From Falsiroseomonas sp046052145 (lineage in GTDB: Bacteria > Pseudomonadota > Alphaproteobacteria > Acetobacterales > Acetobacteraceae), in contig JBJOMW010000012.1 of NCBI GenBank assembly GCA_046052145.1, positions 54,771-118,770 on the forward strand: a stretch of 64,000 nucleotides of DNA, given 5' to 3'. Under the pieces are notes generated by a model. That model did not search any database and was not told the origin of the DNA. It was given only the letters and a program-made list of their open reading frames with translations. The translations under genes and the position numbers were made by a program. Numbering within the stretch: the stretch's first letter is position 1; every line of letters begins with the position of its first letter. Positions 49,868-60,200 of the stretch are shown here, piece after piece.

Positions 49868-51217
49868 ATGACCGGACTGACCCAGGCGATCGGTGCATAT
49901 GCCGCCAGCGCGCCGAAGGCACCGCCCGCGGACCTGATGCCCCTGCTGCGCGCCGCCTTCATTGACACGCTGGGCACGATGATCGCCGGACGCGACGAGC
50001 CAGCCGTGGCGCTGCTGCGCGCGCATCTGGCCGAACGCGGCGCGACCGCCGCCGAGGCTTCCGTGCTGCTCGGCGCGGAACGTGCCCATTCCGCCGACGC
50101 AGCGCTGATCAACGGCACGGCGGCGCATGCGCTCGACTATGACGATGTGGCGCTGGCCGGCCATCCCTCCACCGTCTTGGTGCCAGCGATCCTGGCCGAG
50201 GCGCAGCGCATCGGCGCAACCGGCGCGCGGGCCATGGCGGCCTATGTGGTGGGCTACGAGGTCTGGGCCGAGCTGGTCGCGCGCGAGCCCGACAAGCTGC
50301 ATGAAAAGGGCTGGCACCCCACGGCGGTGTTCGGCACCGTCGGTGCTGCGGCGGCGCTGGCAGCGCTGCACGGCATGGACGCCGCGCGCGCGACCCAGGC
50401 CGTGGCGCTTGCGGGCAGCATGGCCGGCGGGCTTGTCGCCAATTTCGGCAGCATGACGAAGCCGCTCCATGCCGGGCGGGCCGCCGCGGCGGCGGTGGAG
50501 GCGGTGCGCCTGGCCGCGCGCGGCTTCTCCGCCTCCCCCGATGCGCTTGAGCATCGTGCCGGCTTCCTGGCGGCGCTGTCGCCGAAGGGGCGTGTGGACC
50601 GCGCGGGGCCGGACAGCCTCGGCCAAGCGCTGCGCATCCGCGACATCGGGCTGAACGTGAAGCGCTATCCGATGTGCTACGCCACGCACCGCACCATCGA
50701 CGGCGTTCTCGACCTCGTAACGCGCCACGACCTGCGGCCCGAGGATATCGCCGCGGTGGAGGCCAGCATCGGCGAGACGCAGGCCTCCATGCTGCGGAAC
50801 GGCGCCCCCAAGACCGGGCTGGAGGCGAAGTTCAGCCTGGAATTCGCCGTCGCCTCCGCCGTCGTGGCCCGCTTGGTCGGCCTCGGCGAATTGACGGATG
50901 GCTTCGTCGGCCGGCCGGAGGTGCGCGCGATCTTCCCGAAGGTGAGCATCACGACGCGCGACACGCGCTGCCCCATCGACCCCACCTTCGCCGAGACGGA
51001 CCGCGTCATCTTGCGCACCACCAAGGGCGAGGTCCTGGACAGCGGCGAGATCCGCTTCCCGCGCGGCAATGCGCACAACCCGATGGCGGAAGCGGAGCTG
51101 CACGCCAAGTTCGGGGACTGCACCCGCGGCTGGAATGGCGGCGGCCTGCTGCTCGAGCAATTGTCGCGGCTGGAGACGCTCCCCGCCCTCTCCGCGCTGG
51201 GTAGCGGTCGGCCCTGA
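49868..51217 (+). CDS. MmgE/PrpD-family protein, copy 2
   Basis: A dehydratase or decarboxylase family member. Seen: ALINGTAAHALDYDDVALAGHPS near residue 80 (the copy at 32828 has INATASHTVEFDD), VVGYEVWAELV, WHPTAVFGTVGAAAALAALHGMD near 150, and the signature MTKPLHAGRAAAAAVEAVRLA near 197, then KRYPMCYATHRTIDGVLDL. 449 residues, 12 bases after the dehydrogenase stop with a gaaggagg site. Within the operon it could hydrate or dehydrate a branched or tricarboxylic intermediate. Confidence 0.85.
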   Translation: MTGLTQAIGAYAASAPKAPPADLMPLLRAAFIDTLGTMIAGRDEPAVALLRAHLAERGATAAEASVLLGAERAHSADAALINGTAAHALDYDDVALAGHPSTVLVPAILAEAQRIGATGARAMAAYVVGYEVWAELVAREPDKLHEKGWHPTAVFGTVGAAAALAALHGMDAARATQAVALAGSMAGGLVANFGSMTKPLHAGRAAAAAVEAVRLAARGFSASPDALEHRAGFLAALSPKGRVDRAGPDSLGQALRIRDIGLNVKRYPMCYATHRTIDGVLDLVTRHDLRPEDIAAVEASIGETQASMLRNGAPKTGLEAKFSLEFAVASAVVARLVGLGELTDGFVGRPEVRAIFPKVSITTRDTRCPIDPTFAETDRVILRTTKGEVLDSGEIRFPRGNAHNPMAEAELHAKFGDCTRGWNGGGLLLEQLSRLETLPALSALGSGRP

Positions 51218-51454
51218 GCGTGGGGGGCGACATTTGTCGCGCCCCGCTGCGGGCGGCATAGCTCGCCATCCCTGCGCCTGGGGAGGGCCCTGAAGACCGG
51301 ACGGCGCCGGCCGGTGACCCCGGCCTGCCCGGATCAGAGCGGGGGATTCTCCCAGGGCGGCGTCGGATGAGGCATTGCCACAAAAAGAGATACGATCTCT
51401 TTGTTGCGTTAACGGATTATTAAGCTTAACTGCCTCGGAACGCTCGAGGCGGCG
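51218..51454 (+). promoter_or_regulatory. AT-rich upstream region of the autotransporter gene
   Basis: After the PrpD stop the first 150 bases are GC-rich, then 51380-51430 is conspicuously AT-rich for this genome. It contains a small hairpin (aaagagat / atctcttt, 51384-51402) and a gttaa...ttaac pair. Such a local drop is where a promoter or a xenogeneic-silencer site would lie. I cannot assign -35 and -10 boxes with confidence. Confidence 0.4.
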
Positions 51455-53815
51455 ATGCGGCGGTCCCTGCTGGCGACGACGATGTGCTTGGCGCTTGGCA
51501 TCGCCGCCGAACCGGCGCGGGCGCAACGCGTCGATGTCGAGATGGCCATCGTTTTCGATGGATCATTCTCCGTCAGCACGGCGTCCTTCGATCGAGTGGT
51601 TGGCGCGCATGTGGCTCTATTTGGTAATCCGCGTCTCGCAGATTTTCTGCAGCGGCAAAACATCAACTCGCTCGGTGTCGCGGCCTTCAGCTTTGGCAGC
51701 ACGGGCGCAACACCAACTCCAAATCGATACATGGATACCGCTGTGGTCCGGCAGATCACGCCCTGGCAGGTCATTCGCAACACGACGGATGCCACCGGGT
51801 TTGCGAACAGCTTGGAGCAGGCCATTGGGCCCGGACGGCCCGGTTACGTGGGCAGGCTCTCGCCGATCGGACCGGCGATGTGGACGGCCATCGCCGGCAC
51901 CCGGAGAACGGGTGGATCAGATCCGCCGCGTTACAATTTCGACAGCCTGCAGTTTACCGGGCTTGGAACGATGACACCCGCCAGCTTGCTGCAGAACGGC
52001 CTCATCGGCGATCGTGCCATCCTGAATGTCGTCACAGACGGACGTCAGAACCCGCCAATCGGTCAATCCTATTTCGCCAACAGAAACCCGCTTAACCCCC
52101 CCGAGCCCGGCGCCGCAGCGCCGGATTTGGAGATCATACTTCCAGGCATCAACATCAACGCGCTGGCCATCAAAACAAGCGATACGACCACTCATGATTA
52201 TGCATTCGAGGGCATGACCGCCGGCAGGCTCGCAAATGGCGGCAATGCATTCTGGATGAATTTGGACCTGAGAGGATCCAACGCGCAGCTGTTCGAGTCC
52301 ACCTGCCAGAAATTCGGCCTCGAATTGGTGGCGGGCACGCCGAGGGCCACGGATTGCGCAACGCTGCTGGACTTCAAGGTGATCACGGTCATTGTCCCGC
52401 GTACGGCGACCAGCAGCACGCGCCAGGTGGTCCATACGCGGGTGGCGCGGGTGACCGATGTCGCACTGCCAGTCGTGCGGACCACATCCCTCACCGCCGC
52501 CGAGACCGGCCGGCAGACTGCAGCGCCCACCCTGGTCTCCTCGGTGAATAACATCGCCGCCAACACCAGAACCGACACCTATGACCAACTCACCACCATC
52601 TCCATGCTCGAAACCGAGCGCATCGAAGACCTCATCCCGTTGCGTATGCCGCTGGAATACGGCGCGCTGACGCGGCTTGGGGCGGCGCTGTTCGGAGACA
52701 TACTGGCGAACCAACCGCAGAGGGCTCAGCGCCTGCGCGGACAGGTGGCCGCCCGCGGACAAGCAGCAAGCCGCGGCGACGGCGCGCCGAGCGCGGCCTC
52801 GCGGCCCGAAGGCGGCATCTTCGCCGCGGCTGGTCTGAATGACAGCCTGCGCTACACCAGCTCCGGCCAGTTCGCCGCCCTGCCCGGTTTCGATTTCGGC
52901 TGGGGCGAGGCTCCCGCCGGGCTCGACCAGGAACTGACCGGCCAGACCGGCATCTGGGGCCGGCCCTTCTACAGCCGAACCCGGATCAGCGCCGGGCGCG
53001 GCGTGGACAGCTACGACCACACACATCGCGGCTTTGCCATCGGCGCCGATGTCCGGATAGGCCGCTATGGGCTGGTCGGGGTCTGGGGCGGCGGGTCGCA
53101 GGCAGATGTGGGCTTCGCCGGCCCGGGCGGCGGCGCTCCGTCGAGCGCTGCGATGACCAGTTGGGTCGGTGGCATATATGGCTCGGCCGCTATCGGCAGC
53201 CTGGAGCGCGGGCTTTGGTACGCCGATGTCACCCTCGGCTATGGCGAACAGGACTGGACGCTCAACCGCGTGACGCTGGCCGGCGCGCCGACGCAGGGTG
53301 AGTTCCGCAGCCCCGCGCTCGGCGCCTATACGGAGGCGGGTTTTGCCAGCCAGTGGGGACCGCTGCTGTGGCAGCCGCATCTGTTCCTGCGCACGGTGCG
53401 GACGGAGCGCCCGGCCCTGGCGGAGACCGGCCCGGAGGAGGGCGTGGCGCGCAGCGTGAACGGCGCACGCTTCACCTCGGTGCAGGCGGGCCCAGGACTG
53501 CGGCTGTCGCAGACGGTGAGCCTCGGGGATGGGCTGTCGCTGGTGCCGGAGGGCCGCATCCGCTGGGAGCGTGAGTTCGGCGACAATGCGGCCTCGGTCT
53601 CGGGCGCCTTCGTGTTCGACGGCGCGCGGGTGCCGTTTGCGGGGCGTGCGCCGGGGCTGGATCGGGATGCGCTGGGGTTGGGCGCGTCGCTGAAGCTGGT
53701 GCGGCTGGGAGGGGTGGCGGGGGGCGGGCTCGGGCTCGACCTCGACTGGGACGCGTCCTTCTCCAACGACACCACCGCCCACCGCCTCGCCCTGCAGATG
53801 CGCCTCGCCTGGTAG
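51455..53815 (+). CDS. Autotransporter displaying a von Willebrand A (DUF1194-like) domain
   Basis: Signal MRRSLLATTMCLALGIAAEPARA is followed by a vWA-type passenger: VEMAIVFDGSFSVSTASFD near residue 30 holds an intact DxSxS metal site, and ILNVVTDGRQNPP near 190 with INALAI near 235 matches the later DUF1194 strands. From about 300 to 500 comes a linker (residues near 430-460 rich in Arg, Gly, Ala). From about 505 to 786 there is an autotransporter-type barrel of alternating aromatic strands (GIWGRPFYSRTRISAGRGV, GFAIGADVRIGRYGLVGVWGG) that ends in LQMRLAW, the terminal aromatic typical of outer-membrane barrels. The N-terminal half is visibly less GC-rich than the barrel half. Surface adhesion is inferred. 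Confidence 0.8.
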   Translation: MRRSLLATTMCLALGIAAEPARAQRVDVEMAIVFDGSFSVSTASFDRVVGAHVALFGNPRLADFLQRQNINSLGVAAFSFGSTGATPTPNRYMDTAVVRQITPWQVIRNTTDATGFANSLEQAIGPGRPGYVGRLSPIGPAMWTAIAGTRRTGGSDPPRYNFDSLQFTGLGTMTPASLLQNGLIGDRAILNVVTDGRQNPPIGQSYFANRNPLNPPEPGAAAPDLEIILPGININALAIKTSDTTTHDYAFEGMTAGRLANGGNAFWMNLDLRGSNAQLFESTCQKFGLELVAGTPRATDCATLLDFKVITVIVPRTATSSTRQVVHTRVARVTDVALPVVRTTSLTAAETGRQTAAPTLVSSVNNIAANTRTDTYDQLTTISMLETERIEDLIPLRMPLEYGALTRLGAALFGDILANQPQRAQRLRGQVAARGQAASRGDGAPSAASRPEGGIFAAAGLNDSLRYTSSGQFAALPGFDFGWGEAPAGLDQELTGQTGIWGRPFYSRTRISAGRGVDSYDHTHRGFAIGADVRIGRYGLVGVWGGGSQADVGFAGPGGGAPSSAAMTSWVGGIYGSAAIGSLERGLWYADVTLGYGEQDWTLNRVTLAGAPTQGEFRSPALGAYTEAGFASQWGPLLWQPHLFLRTVRTERPALAETGPEEGVARSVNGARFTSVQAGPGLRLSQTVSLGDGLSLVPEGRIRWEREFGDNAASVSGAFVFDGARVPFAGRAPGLDRDALGLGASLKLVRLGGVAGGGLGLDLDWDASFSNDTTAHRLALQMRLAW

Positions 53816-54290
53816 GGGCGGGCGCAGCGGGGGCGCGGCGCGGCGCGGCGCCCGAGCCGGGGCGCACTATCATCACGGTGTTACAGGCAGGACAGGCGCC
53901 GCCGTGACAGCGGACGCGATGCAGTCGCGTGGGCAAGCCGACGCCGCGCCCCATCGCGACGCCCCCCCCTTCCGTAACCATTTCTTTTCCCTCGCCGAAC
54001 TATGAATCGACGCATTCAGCGGCTTGGCCTGCGGGCAGAACGCCATCCGGACAAGACGGGCGCCAACGGTCCGATGTCCGGAGGCCGGCCAGAGCCGCTG
54101 CAGAAATGCAAGGTCCAGGCCTGCGAGAGCGCAGCGACAAGCAGCTTGGACCTAGGAGTTTGGCTAATTGGTCCACCCTCTCCCGCGGCGCCGGACCTGC
54201 ATCCCGCAGACCCGGGCTGCGGGATGCAGCGCGGCGCTGCCGACCGGCGCTGCGCCGCGTCCTGCAGCCTGGGAGACGCCGCGCCTGCGC
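53816..54290. other. Gap between the autotransporter and the giant exoprotein gene, with a leader hairpin
   Basis: 475 bases without a supported gene; the short frames here lack family features and ribosome sites. A perfect hairpin with 12-base arms (tgcatcccgcag / ctgcgggatgca) and a seven-base loop occupies 54198-54228, 62 bases before the chosen start of the exoprotein. A second GC-rich stem follows around 54228-54260. These could attenuate transcription or shape the leader RNA. Confidence 0.45.
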
Positions 54291-57200
54291 GTGCGCCGGC
54301 TTGCGGCGCTACTCGCCTGCACGGCGCTGGTCGCGCCCGGCTTCGCGCTGGCCAACGCGCCGGCGCTGCCGCAGGGCGGGCAGTTCGTGGCCGGCCAGGG
54401 CAACATCGGTGCGGCCTCCGGCAACGCGCTCACCGTCACCCAGACCTCCGCCCGGGGCATCATCGACTGGCGCAGCTTCAACATCGGCCAGGGCGCCAGC
54501 GTCACCGTCCAGAACGGCGCCGGCGCGACGCTGAACCGCGTCACCGGCGGCGACCTCTCCCAGATTCTTGGCTCGCTGCGGGCCACTGGTAGCCTCTACC
54601 TGGTCAACCCGCAGGGCGTGGTGATCGGATCGTCCGGCGTCGTCGTCACCGGCGGGCGCTTCGTCGCCTCCTCGCTCGACATCGCCAATGACGCCTTCAT
54701 GGCCGGCGGGACGCTGGTCTTTCGTGGCAGCACCGAGAACGCGGAGGTGCGCAACCTCGGCAGCATTTCCTCGACCGGCGGCGATGTGATCCTGATCTCG
54801 CGCAGCGTGCGCAATGAGGGGACGATCACGGCCCCGCGCGGCACCGCCGCACTCGCCGCCGGCACCGAGGTGCTGCTGCGGGAGGGGCCGGAGGGGCATC
54901 GCGGCCTGGTGCGGGTCAGCGGCGCGTCCGGCGATGTCACCAACGCCGGCCGGATCGAGGCCGCGCAGGCGGAACTTCGGGCGGCGGGCGGCAACATCTA
55001 CGCCCTGGCGGGCAACACCCAGGGCTTGATCCGCGCCACCGGCACGGAGACCCGCCAGGGCCGCGTCTGGCTTTCGGCTGGCGCCGGCAGCAGCAGCGGC
55101 AATGTGGTCACCGAGGGCCGGATCGAGGCGCGTAACGCCGATGGCACGGGCGGCCAGGTCACGGTGCGGGCGGGGAATGCGGTGTCGAACACCGGCACGA
55201 TCGCGGCCGATGGCAGCAGCGGCGGCGCGGTGCGCGTGCGCGCGGCGCGGGTGCTGCAGCAGGGCACGATCAGCGCGCGCGGCACCAGCGGCGCGGGCGG
55301 CACCATCACCCACCGCGTCACCGCCAGCTACACCGACACCTCGCGCGCGGTGACCACGGCCGATGGCGCGACGAACAGCGGCGCGGTGCGGATCGAGGCG
55401 GAGGGCGCGGGCGCGACCGTCTTTGCCTCGGGCCAGGTCAGCGCCACGGGCGAAAGCGGCGTGGGCGGGACAGTGCATCTGCTCGGTGAGAGCATCGCGC
55501 TGATGGCCGCGCAGGTTGACGCCTCAGGCGCGAGTGGCGGCGGTGTCATCCGCATCGGCGGCGGGTTTCAGGGCGGCGAGGGGCTGGCACAGGCGCGCGA
55601 GGTCGCCATCAACGCGGCGACGACGATCCGCGTCGACGCGACGCAGAACGGCCATGGCGGCGATGCGGTGGTCTGGTCCACCGAGCGGACGCGCTTCTAC
55701 GGCACCATGACCGCGCGTGGCGGCACGCTGGGCGGCGATGGCGGTCTGGTTGAGATCTCCTCCACCGGGGAGCTCATCCATCGCGGCCACGCCGACGCTG
55801 CCGCCCCGAACGGCCGCGCCGGCAGCGTGCTGTTCGATCCCAAGAACATCATCGTTAGCAATCGCAGCCCAAGTGCCTCCATCACCGTCGCGGCGTTCGA
55901 GATCGCCGCGCCTTGGACCTCGGCCGGGTTCGGTGCGGCCACGCCCGTTGTCCTGAGCAACGGTAACATCGTCATCGCCAATCCGAGCGATTCCCTGATG
56001 GCGTCGAATTCAGGGGCGGTGTTCCTGTTCAACGGCACCACCGGCGCGCTCATCAGCACGCTCCATGGCGAGAGATTTTTCGACCAGGTGGGCGCCAATG
56101 TGACGCCCCTGACCAACGGCAATTTCGTGGTAACCAGCCCGGATTGGTCCAATGGGGACTGGACCACCGGCGCGCGGTATGCGGGCGCAGCCACCTGGGC
56201 CAGCGGCACAAGCGGCTTCATCGCCCCTGGCCCGGTCTCCATCGCCAATAGCCTTGTGGGCAAGCGCAATGACCGTGTCGGTACCAGCGTTACCGCGCTG
56301 ACCAACGGCAACTACGTCGTGCTCAGTCGTAACTTCGACAACAACGGCACCACACCCTTGGCGGGTGCAGCAACCTGGGGGAGCGGCCAGACAGGCGTGA
56401 CGGGCCTTGTCTCCTCAGCCAACAGCCTAGTCGGCTCACTACAGGGGCGACCGCTTGACAGCGTGCTCGCACTGGCCAACGGCAACTACCTCGTGCGGAA
56501 CCCCCAGTTCTTTTATTCTACGATAGACAATGCCGGCGCCGTCACCTGGGGAAACGGGACCACCGGCTCCACAGGCACGGTCGGCCTAGCCAATAGTTTC
56601 GTCGGGTCACAGAGCGATAACCGCGTTGGCGAGTTCGTCACGGCGCTCTCCAACGGCCACTACGTCGTCGCCACCCCCGGCTGGACGAACGGCGCCGCGA
56701 CAAGCGCCGGGGCTGTCACCTGGCTGGATGGGACAGCCGCCCGCACCGGCTCTGTCTCGGCAGCCAACAGCCTCGTCGGCACCACAGCCAATGATCGTGT
56801 TGGCGAGTTCGTCACGGCACTCTCCAACGGCAGCTATGTGGTGCACGGCCCCAGCTGGACGAATGGCGGGGCAACGAGCGCTGGTGCCGCGACCTGGGTC
56901 AACGGTACAACAGGCCTCGTCGGCGCCGTCTCCGTAGCCAACAGCCTCGTTGGTACCACCGCGAATGACCGCGTCGGCCAGATCGTCACGCCGCTGTCCA
57001 GCGGCACCTACCTCGTGCAAAGCCCCCACTGGACGAATGGCGCAGCGGCCAGCGCCGGAGCGGTCACCTGGGTGAATGGGTCGAACGGCCCCGTCGGCGC
57101 CGTCTCCGCCAGCAACAGTCTCGTCGGGACCCAGGCCGGTGATCAAGTCGGCCAGAGCGTGACGCGGCTGTCGAATGACAACTATGTGGTGCTGAGCCCG

Positions 57201-60200
57201 ACATGGCGGAATGGCTCCGCTGCCGCTGTCGGCGCGGCGAGCTGGGGCAGCGGCGCCAGCGCGATCATCGGGACGGTGTCCAGTGCCAATAGCCTGGTCG
57301 GCCAGTCCGCTGGTGACCTCACGGATGCCTTCGTGCGGGTGCTGTCCAACGGTCACTTCGTATTGGCCAGCCCGAACTGGGATAACGGTGCGGTGGCCAA
57401 TGCGGGTGCGGTGACCTGGGGCAATGGTGCCACCGGCTCCACCACCGGCACCATCGGCACCAACAACAGCCTCGTCGGCACCACGACCAACGATCGCGTC
57501 GGCAGCAATCTCACCGCACTGACCAATGGCCATTACGTGGTGGGCAGCCCGGGCTGGACGAATGGTGGCGCGACAAGCGTCGGCGCCGCGACCTGGGTGA
57601 ACGGGACGGCCGCCCGCACCGGGACCGTTTCCGTCGCCAACAGTCTCGTCGGCACCACGGCCAATGACCGTGTTGGCAATGTCATCACGGCACTTGCCGA
57701 TGGGTCCTATGTGGTGCGCTCGCGGTTCTGGACCAATGGCTCCCTCGCCCGCGCGGGGGCGGTGACCTGGGGCAGTGGCACCACGGGCGTGACCGGCGCC
57801 GTCTCCATCAACAACAGCTTCCTCGGCACCGTGGCGGCGCTCGAATTCGGGGCGGTGGGCGCCGCCAATGCGACCACGAACCATTTCATCCTGGGCCAAT
57901 CCAGCGGCGCGCAGGGGGCCCGCTACTATGCCCTGACGGGCGGCGATCCCCTGGTGCTGACCTCGGCCTATGGCCAGGTGCCGTTCGCCTCCATCACCAT
58001 CTCGGCCGCGCAGCTGGCGACGGCCCTTGCCACCGGCACTGCGGTGACGCTGCAGGCGAACAACGACATCACCGTCGCCACGGCGATCTCGGTGGCCGGG
58101 ACGAGCGGCGGCGCGCTGACGCTCCGGGCCGGACGCAGCATCCTGCTCAACGCCAACATCACCACCGGCAATGGCGCGCTGACGCTGATCGCCAATGACC
58201 TGGCGGCAAGCGGTGTGGTGGCTGCGCAGCGCGATACCGGCTCTGCCTCCATCACCATGGCCACCGGTACCGCGATCGAGGCCGGCTCGGGCGATGTCAC
58301 GCTTCGCCTGCTCGATGGCGCCGGGCGCGACGCCGACCGCCGTGCAGTTGGCAGCATCAGCCTCGGCAGAGTCGCCACAACCGGCACGCTGACCATCGAC
58401 AGCCAGGGCGCGGTCGGCCAGGCAACCACCGGGAGCGCGGCGCTTTCCGCCGGTCGCCTGCTGATCCAAGGCCCAGGCCAGGTGTCGCTGACCAACAGTG
58501 CCAACAGCATCGGCACCCTGGCCGCCAGCATGACCGGCGCGCTCGACCTGCGCAGTGCTGGCGCCCTGACGATCGGCAGCATCGGGCCCATCGCCGGCAT
58601 CACGGCACAGAGCGTCAACATCAGCAGCACGGGCGCGCTAACCCTCGCCGCGTCGGTGGCAGCCAGCGGCACGGCCAATCCGCTGCTGATGTTGAGCAGC
58701 CAGACAAGCAACATCGCCGTCACTGCGCCACAGAGCTGGGCGAACTCCACGACGCTCACGCTGCAGGCGGCGGGCGGGATTAACCTGAACGCCACGATCA
58801 CCGCGCCGGAGGGCGGGCTGGCGCTGCAGGCGGGTGGGACGATCAGCGCGACGGGCGCCATCACGATCGGGCGCTTCGAGCTCCTGTCGGGCACTTGGGT
58901 GCAGAACGCGACGACGCTGGCGGGGCTGTCGGCGGGCGATTTCCGGCTGACCGGCGGCACCTTCCTGCGCGCGGCCGGCGGTGCGGGGACCAGCGGCAAT
59001 CCCTGGCTGCTGACCGACATCTTCGGCGTGCAGGGCATGGCGACCCGGCGTAGCGAGCACTATCGCCTCGCCAATGATATCGCCGCCGCTGGCACCGCCA
59101 GTTGGAACAATGGCGCCGGGTTCCAGCCGGTCGGAAATTCGATAACGCCTTTCACCGGCAGCCTCAACGGCGTTGGGTTTGTCATCAACGGGCTGACCAT
59201 CAACCGTCCAACCCAGACGGAGATCGGACTGTTTGGCGCCACCGCCTCGGGCAGCACCATCAGCAATGTCGGCTTGGTCGGCGGATCGGTCACGGGCGCA
59301 GGCACTGTCGGCGGACTAGCCGGCAGTAACTCCGGCACGATCACGCAGGCCTTCGGCACCGGCACCGTCACGGGTGGCGGCAACAGTTTGGGCGGGCTGG
59401 TTGGTAGCAACTCTGGCACGATCTCGCAGGCCTATGCCACCGGCGCCGTGACGGGAACCGGCAGTGCCGCCGCCGTGGGTGGGCTGGTCGGCCGCAGCTT
59501 TGCTAGCGGCACGATTTCACAAGCCTATGCAACAGGGCCTGTATCTGGCGCCTCCAACGTGGGTGGGCTGGTTGGGTGGAACAGCTCCGCGATCACGCGG
59601 GCCTACGCCACCGGCAACGTGACAGGAGGCTCGAACCGCGGCGGGTTGGTTGGCTTCACCGACGGCACGATCACGGAAAGCTATGCGAGCGGTGCTGTAT
59701 CGATCAACGGCGGTGGGCTGGCGGGCCATAATGTGGGCACGATCACGAGATCCGTATGGGACACCGATACCACCGGGCGCAGTGTCGCGCAGGGCGGCAC
59801 GCTCGACAACACAGCCGGCCTGACCACCGCAGAGGCGCGGACCCAAACCCCCTACACGAATAGGGGCTGGAACTTCACGACGGACTGGTTCCAGGCCGGC
59901 GACATGCGGCCGATCGGCCGGTGGGAAGCAGCTCAGCCCGGCACGGATAGCGTGCGCGTTATCCGCAACCTGAACCAGTTGCAGTTGATGGCAACAAACC
60001 TCGGCGGCAGCTATCGCCTCGGGAATGACATCGACGCTGCGCCCACCAACGCGGCGGCGAGCAGCCCCGGTATCTGGGGCGCCGCTGGCTTCGTGCCGGT
60101 CGGTATCGCTGCGGCGCGCTTCACCGGCAGCCTGGATGGGGCGGGCCGCGTCATCACCGGGCTGACCATCAACCGGCCAACGCAGAATGGGGTCGGACTG

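Noticed and set aside
48302..51526. 1,074-codon open frame on the - strand
   Set aside because: Antisense to the acyl-CoA dehydrogenase and PrpD genes, which carry intact motifs and ribosome sites.
53816..54592. Short + strand genes before the exoprotein (frames beginning 53929 and 54002)
   Set aside because: They overlap the start of the exoprotein in other frames, have no ribosome site or recognisable motif, and are Arg/Ala/Pro-rich.
56607..58469. 620-codon repetitive open frame on the - strand
   Set aside because: Its repeats simply mirror the 58-residue repeats of the exoprotein on the other strand; it has no signal or family motif.
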